DNA of 64,000 nt from Inia geoffrensis (taxonomy: Eukaryota > Chordata > Mammalia > Artiodactyla > Iniidae): positions 68,465,092-68,529,091 of the forward strand of contig CM070905.1 in assembly GCA_036417435.1 (NCBI GenBank), written 5' to 3'. Made by a program: the position numbers and the translations under genes. Positions 59,793 to 64,000 of this stretch are shown here, piece after piece; the stretch's first letter is position 1, and each line of letters starts with the position of its first letter. The notes beneath the pieces were generated by a model that did not search any database, was not told where the DNA came from, and worked only from the letters and a program-made list of their open reading frames with translations.

Positions 59793-60945
59793 ATATAACA
59801 TTGGGATACAGTAGTGTTTCATTGTTTTCCAAATTGCTTATACCACACTCTATTTCAACTTAGAGTTGACTATCTCTATAATCTAGTCCAGTAAGTGCTA
59901 AAATCCTAAAACAAAACAAAACCAAAACAACTTGGCAGTGGTATTTTGCAATGCCTGATATTATAACACTTGGAAAATTTCCCTTGGGTTGGGCGTTTTA
60001 AAGCATTTCAAAAAAATTTTTTTAACTGCACATATAATCAGGAAATAGTGTTTATCATTTATGGTTTCCAATTAGCTAAAGTCTTATATTAAATAAGCTT
60101 GTTGAAAAATTCAAATTATTTCATTTGAAAGACAAGCACAAGAAAGAAGCAAACATTCTTAATGAACTTATAGTTGATCATTGGGTGGACAGATGGAGAA
60201 TTTTTAATGTGAGTGGATTGTGCATGAAATGTTACGGGGGATAGTGCTCTTTCCTTGATATGACTTGTCTATTGGGTTTAAGGCAAGAAACTCTAACAAA
60301 GTTAATCTAAAATTATTAAAGAGATTTATCTCAGAACTAGAATTTCGAAAAGTCTAGAACAAAGTATGGCTCTGTTGTTAAGTCAAGCTAGACCTGGAAA
60401 ATTGTAGTGAATCCACTGAACACTTTTTGACCCAAATTTCATGGTGATAACCTCAGACTAGGCATTTTAGAAACATCTCATGTATTTGCAATAAGTATGC
60501 TAAGCTCCCTGTACTCTCTGTGAACATATTCAACCAAATTCCAGAAATGTCTACCTACACTTAAATTACTCGGAGATTTTTAAAAAAGGAAAAATAAAAA
60601 GGTCTATTCACATTCTTCACATCTAAGTCAATAACATGCCCATGACTAGGAAGAGGGGAATCTTAAAATCAGAAAAGTTTATTTTTGTAGCAAAAGTTTA
60701 CTTTTGTTTATTTTCGAGTACCCTATCATGTCCCTTTCTATTTATACAGACTAGAAAAATTTTCTCTACCTTAAGTTTAATTAATTAATTACATTCATAT
60801 TTATTGAATGCCCACTGTGTGTTAAATGTTATGTTCACAAGTTGGATATATATCTGTGAATTCTAAAGTTATGGAATGATAATAGCACAAATTCAAAATG
60901 CAACAACCTAATGGAGTAATAGGATTGTGTTTTAATTTTTGTTTT
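59793..60945. other. Unassigned AT-rich stretch
   Basis: No gene or confidently named repeat seen. Confidence 0.5.
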
Positions 60946-60949
60946 ATTT

Positions 60950-61115
60950 TGATGGAACAGAAGGGAATCAAGAATTCAATTTTAGATCTGTTAAATGTGA
61001 AATGTCAAGGAGACATCCCATTGAAGCTGTCAACTAGACAGCTGCATATTTAGAGCTGAAGTTGAGATGAGAGGATTGGGTTAGAAATATACATCTGGAA
61101 GTCACTGTCACACAC
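60950..61115 (+). repeat. Eroded interspersed repeat, family not named
   Basis: 'aatcaagaattcaattttag', 'aaatgtgaaatgtcaaggag', 'tttagagctgaagttgagat' and 'aatatacatctggaagtcac' match the later part of a common mammalian repeat whose earlier part seems to be at 49430-49625. Confidence 0.4.
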
Positions 61116-61299
61116 ATTTCATTTAGAGGAAATGAAAGTTGAGTTTTAGAAGGTAAGTGAATAGGAACAAAATATATGCCTCTTTGGCCTAGTTATTATT
61201 TTAAACTGGCTGTTTTTTAAGAAACAGTAGACACAAGTGAAGCTCTGAAAACTGAGTGCAAGTTACTTTTTTGTAACAAAAAGAAATTACATTTATAAG

Positions 61300-61692
61300 A
61301 GAAACCTCCATTTGTAAGGGTTTTTCCCTCACTGTACCAGGAAGAGGAGGATGACCAACTCTCTAGAAACTGTTACCAATGGAGAAGGCATCAACTTAAA
61401 TCTGCAAACCAACCTTACCCATGTTTACTGTGTTTTTCCCAGTACACCTCCCATAACTGAGTCCCCACTCCCAACATCTTTTCTCTTTAGCTGAAGATGC
61501 TATTTAAGGTGATGGTTTCAGACGTTTCAGAGATTTACTCAGCTTTCCTGGGTGTCTCCCACATATACAGAAGGTGACCATGTTATTAAAATTTTGTTTG
61601 CTTTTCTCCCATTAATCTGTCTTACATCAAGTTAATTGTTACACGAGCCAAAGAATCTAAAAGGGAAGATGGGAAAAGTTTTCATCCTTAAG
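61300..61692 (+). mobile_element. Probable ERV1-type LTR
   Basis: Moderately GC-rich block with a TATA-like 'tatttaagg' (61501), a poly(A)-type signal 'attaaaattttg' (about 61586) and a U5-like segment ending near 61692. Directly after comes 'tggcaacccacaaagggac', which begins with TGG as a retroviral tRNA primer site does. The 5' boundary is uncertain. Confidence 0.5.
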
Positions 61693-61950
61693 CTGGCAAC
61701 CCACAAAGGGACCTTTACTGCCCAGACACTGCTTGTTAAAAGACTACTGCAGCTGAGCGATCCTGGGACCTCTGACAAAAGCCAGAAAAGGTAAGAATTC
61801 TTATGTCAGTTCACAAATCTCTGCCTACAGGGTCTGATGAAAGTGGGAGTCCTTTCCTTTTTCTAAATTCAGATTAGCAGGAGAAGACACTTGTGAAACT
61901 AATTATTTGTGTATATCGACTTTGGTAATAATTTCTTATGAGTACTCTTG
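61693..61950 (+). mobile_element. Probable ERV leader (PBS and splice donor-like)
   Basis: Lies straight after the LTR above. It starts with a primer-site-like TGG stretch and contains 'aaaaggtaaga' near 61786, a strong splice-donor match expected in a retroviral leader. No gag frame follows, so only the leader seems to survive. Confidence 0.4.
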
Positions 61951-62930
61951 TTTTCTATTGATGGCCCAGAGATGGTCATTGCTTGGTGCGTCATAGGTGT
62001 AAGGAGGAAAAGCACAGGTCTGATGAGTTTCCTCTTTCATCTTGTTCTGTGTCCTGATAGATTGGCTTTGTTTCCAATGAGAATATTCTCTCTGGTCTCC
62101 AACAGCTGGAGGATGCACATACTGGCATGCATTTGGTGGATAGCTGAATAGGCCATGGATCCAGTAAGCAGCATTCTCTTTGTCCAGCCATGACAGCTCT
62201 CAGGGGAGTTTGTCATAAGGGGGTTCCAGTCCATAATGGGCCTTTGTCATTTCAACCTTTGCTGTTTTGTTAGTCCTGGAAAAGTACCATTCAGGTAGCA
62301 CCTGTACAATGTCACAGAATAGTGGGTCTGTTGCTGGAGGTATCTCACATTCTCCTGGGAACCTGGAGATACTGTTTGCACTACACCATTCTTAACCGCC
62401 CGTGACAAGGAGAGTCCTTGCTTTCTGAGGCTAACTTTGCGAGTGAACTCTCTGAAGCTTGTGAGGGCTGCACTCTTCTTGTGGTTTGCCTTTTACACCC
62501 TTAGCCAAGCCACAAAAAAGGCATATGAGTTTGAATGACTATTGATACTAACAGATCTTACCCGTCAATGGGCAGACAATGGATCTTTTGGATAGGGCTA
62601 TTTTTAAAAGGTTTTTAGAGTGCTCTCATCCTGCACAATTCTTTTACTGGTACCTACAGAAAGATCACATTGGAAAGAGGACAAAGATTTATAACAGCTG
62701 GCCTTAGGAGTTCCTTAATAGAATGAAACAACAAAAACTGGACTTAGAACAAAAAGTAAGGCCAATATCCAATGTAAATTCCTTTCTCAAAAATCTCACC
62801 CCATCTGCCTGTTTTAACTTCCCTTTTCTTACAAGATTTATAGAAAGCACTCCAGCCTGATCTCCAGGACCTTGGTACACAGGTTAGTCATGTAAATACT
62901 GAAAGCCAGGAGATAAATTTAGCAGAAGCA
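61951..62930. other. Unassigned, possibly ERV-derived
   Basis: Between two LTR-like blocks, with no recognisable gag, pol or env. Less AT-rich than the left half of the window. Short open frames have no identifiable domain. Confidence 0.35.
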
Positions 62931-62934
62931 CCTG

Positions 62935-63588
62935 GGACAGGCAGTAGGGCTCACTTTACTGTTTCTTATCACTCCTCCTGAAAGGAGCAGGACCCTGTGG
63001 GACCCTCCCAAGTACAAATTCTTTCCATGTCCCCTGTCTCTTGTGTGTAGGAAATAAGCCTCATTTAGCCTCCCTAACCTTCCCAGGGTTCCAAAGGGCA
63101 GATTCAAACAGTTGCTAATCAGGAAAGGGAGGGAATGCAGAAACAAAGGAGGAGCAGTCAAGAAACAAACAGTGCAGCCTTGGGGCAGGGTTCTGGTTCC
63201 TCCTCAAGGAATATACATACCAATATCCTTAAGTTCTTCTTAAAACTCAGGAATTAAGGAACCAACGCCCCCACCCAGGTGGTGGATGGTAACTTCAGGT
63301 TGAACACAAGATTCCTGGAGCACCATCCTGTTACCTCACCACCAACAATCAGAAGAAAGTCTGCACACAGTGGAAGATAATGAAGACTCTGACCCCCTCC
63401 CCAAATGACTCTCCTTTTGAAAAGCTTCATGGTCGAGCAGAAGCCTCAGAGTTGGTTTTTGGACATCAGTCCACCTTCTCCCCAAGTTGCCAGCCTCTTG
63501 GATAAAGCAATCCCTCCTTTCCACCCAACACTTGCCTCTTGAGTATTGGCGTTTGAGCTGCAAGGAGCCAAACCTGAGTTCAGTAACA
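62935..63588 (+). mobile_element. Probable class-I ERV LTR, second family
   Basis: LTR-like block ending '...cagtaaca' at 63588. It contains a poly(A)-type signal 'gataaagcaatccctcc' (about 63499) and a U5-like segment 'gcctcttgagtattggcg' with 'tgagctgcaaggagcc'. This ending is typical of mammalian gamma-type LTRs. Different in sequence from the block at 61300. The 5' end is uncertain. Confidence 0.55.
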
Positions 63589-63822
63589 CTCCTACTTCCC
63601 GGGCCTCTGTAATCAGGCTCTGCCAGCTTCAGACATTTCTACACAATGTCCTCTGCAGATGTATCCTGAATTCCCATTGCAAATAATTCAGGTTCCTGGA
63701 CAGCTGCAGATCTTCAAAAAACTACTGAAACCAGAGGGTGTAGTGTGATGGAATCGTTTCATTTTGTAGATCAGTATCATCAGCTTCCTGAGGAACCTTT
63801 ATTGAAATGGATTATGAGGGTG
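63589..63822. other. Unassigned stretch
   Basis: Short unassigned DNA between the LTR and the DNA transposon. Nothing recognised. Confidence 0.5.
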
Positions 63823-64000
63823 CAGTTGATCCTTGAACAATGCAGGGTTTAGGGGCACCAACACCTCACACCGTTGAAAATCCATGTATAACTTTACTCT
63901 CATCCCTCAGTATCTGTGGTTCTGCTTTCATGGATTCAATCTACTACAGATTTTGTAGTACTATTGTACATATTTATTGAAAAAAATCTGTAATAAGTGG
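63823..64000 (+). mobile_element. Tigger2-like mariner DNA transposon, cut by edge
   Basis: Starts with the terminal sequence 'cagttgatccttgaacaa' and continues 'ggtttaggggcaccaac' and 'ttgaaaatccatgtataact', matching the Tigger2 5' end. Then comes 'ctcagtatctgtggttctg', which in these elements belongs near the 3' end, ending 'aaaaaaatctgtaataagtgg'. So it looks internally deleted and non-autonomous. The 3' terminal repeat would be just past the window. Confidence 0.75.

Overview
This is a stretch of mammalian nuclear DNA that is intergenic or deep-intronic. The repeats point to a whale or dolphin: at least ten insertions belong to the tRNA-Glu-derived CHR SINE family (opening 'gggcttccctggtgg', with a Pol III B box 'ggttcgtgcc' or close to it). 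Most are the short, A-tailed CHR-2-like form typical of Cetacea and hippos. A few are the longer CHR-1-like form shared with ruminants. This assignment is from memory of the families, not a database search. I found no host protein-coding exon, rRNA, tRNA gene, CRISPR array or bacterial feature.

Four large LINE-1 (L1) elements dominate. Copy A (1-4556, minus) runs off the left edge and is badly decayed. Copy B (about 12244-19999, minus) is full length, sits between identical 16-bp target-site duplications, has an open 301-codon ORF1, and has an ORF2 whose only visible fatal lesion is one nonsense codon. Copy C (24644-29790, minus) resembles copy A, is decayed, has lost its 3' end and carries a tandemly repeated promoter. 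Copy D (36831-43500, plus) has one nonsense codon in ORF1 and many breaks in ORF2, and holds three CHR SINEs. A fifth, 5'-truncated L1 piece (43508-44085) lies directly behind copy D's tail. Within an L1, ORF1 encodes the RNA-binding chaperone and ORF2 the endonuclease/reverse transcriptase; the SINEs here depend on such L1 proteins for mobility, and their duplications and A tails look L1-made.

Around and between these lie older layers: ancient L1M-type sequence (about 20285-21245, 29795-33450, 33525-33890, 48700-49080, 52622-53160), several MIR SINEs, a MER5-like hAT relic, an MLT1-like LTR piece, three probable class-I endogenous-retrovirus LTRs (23270-24127, about 61300-61692, about 62935-63588) and the start of a Tigger2-like element at the right edge. 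The remaining AT-rich stretches are unassigned.

The most interesting material is the architecture of the L1 promoters. Copy B has a roughly 2.5-kb 5'UTR that contains a 38-bp CpG-rich minisatellite and a duplicated unit at about 287-bp spacing. Copy C has about three 173-174-bp tandem units, which its relative copy A lacks. Copy D has a third, shorter and unrelated-looking 5'UTR.
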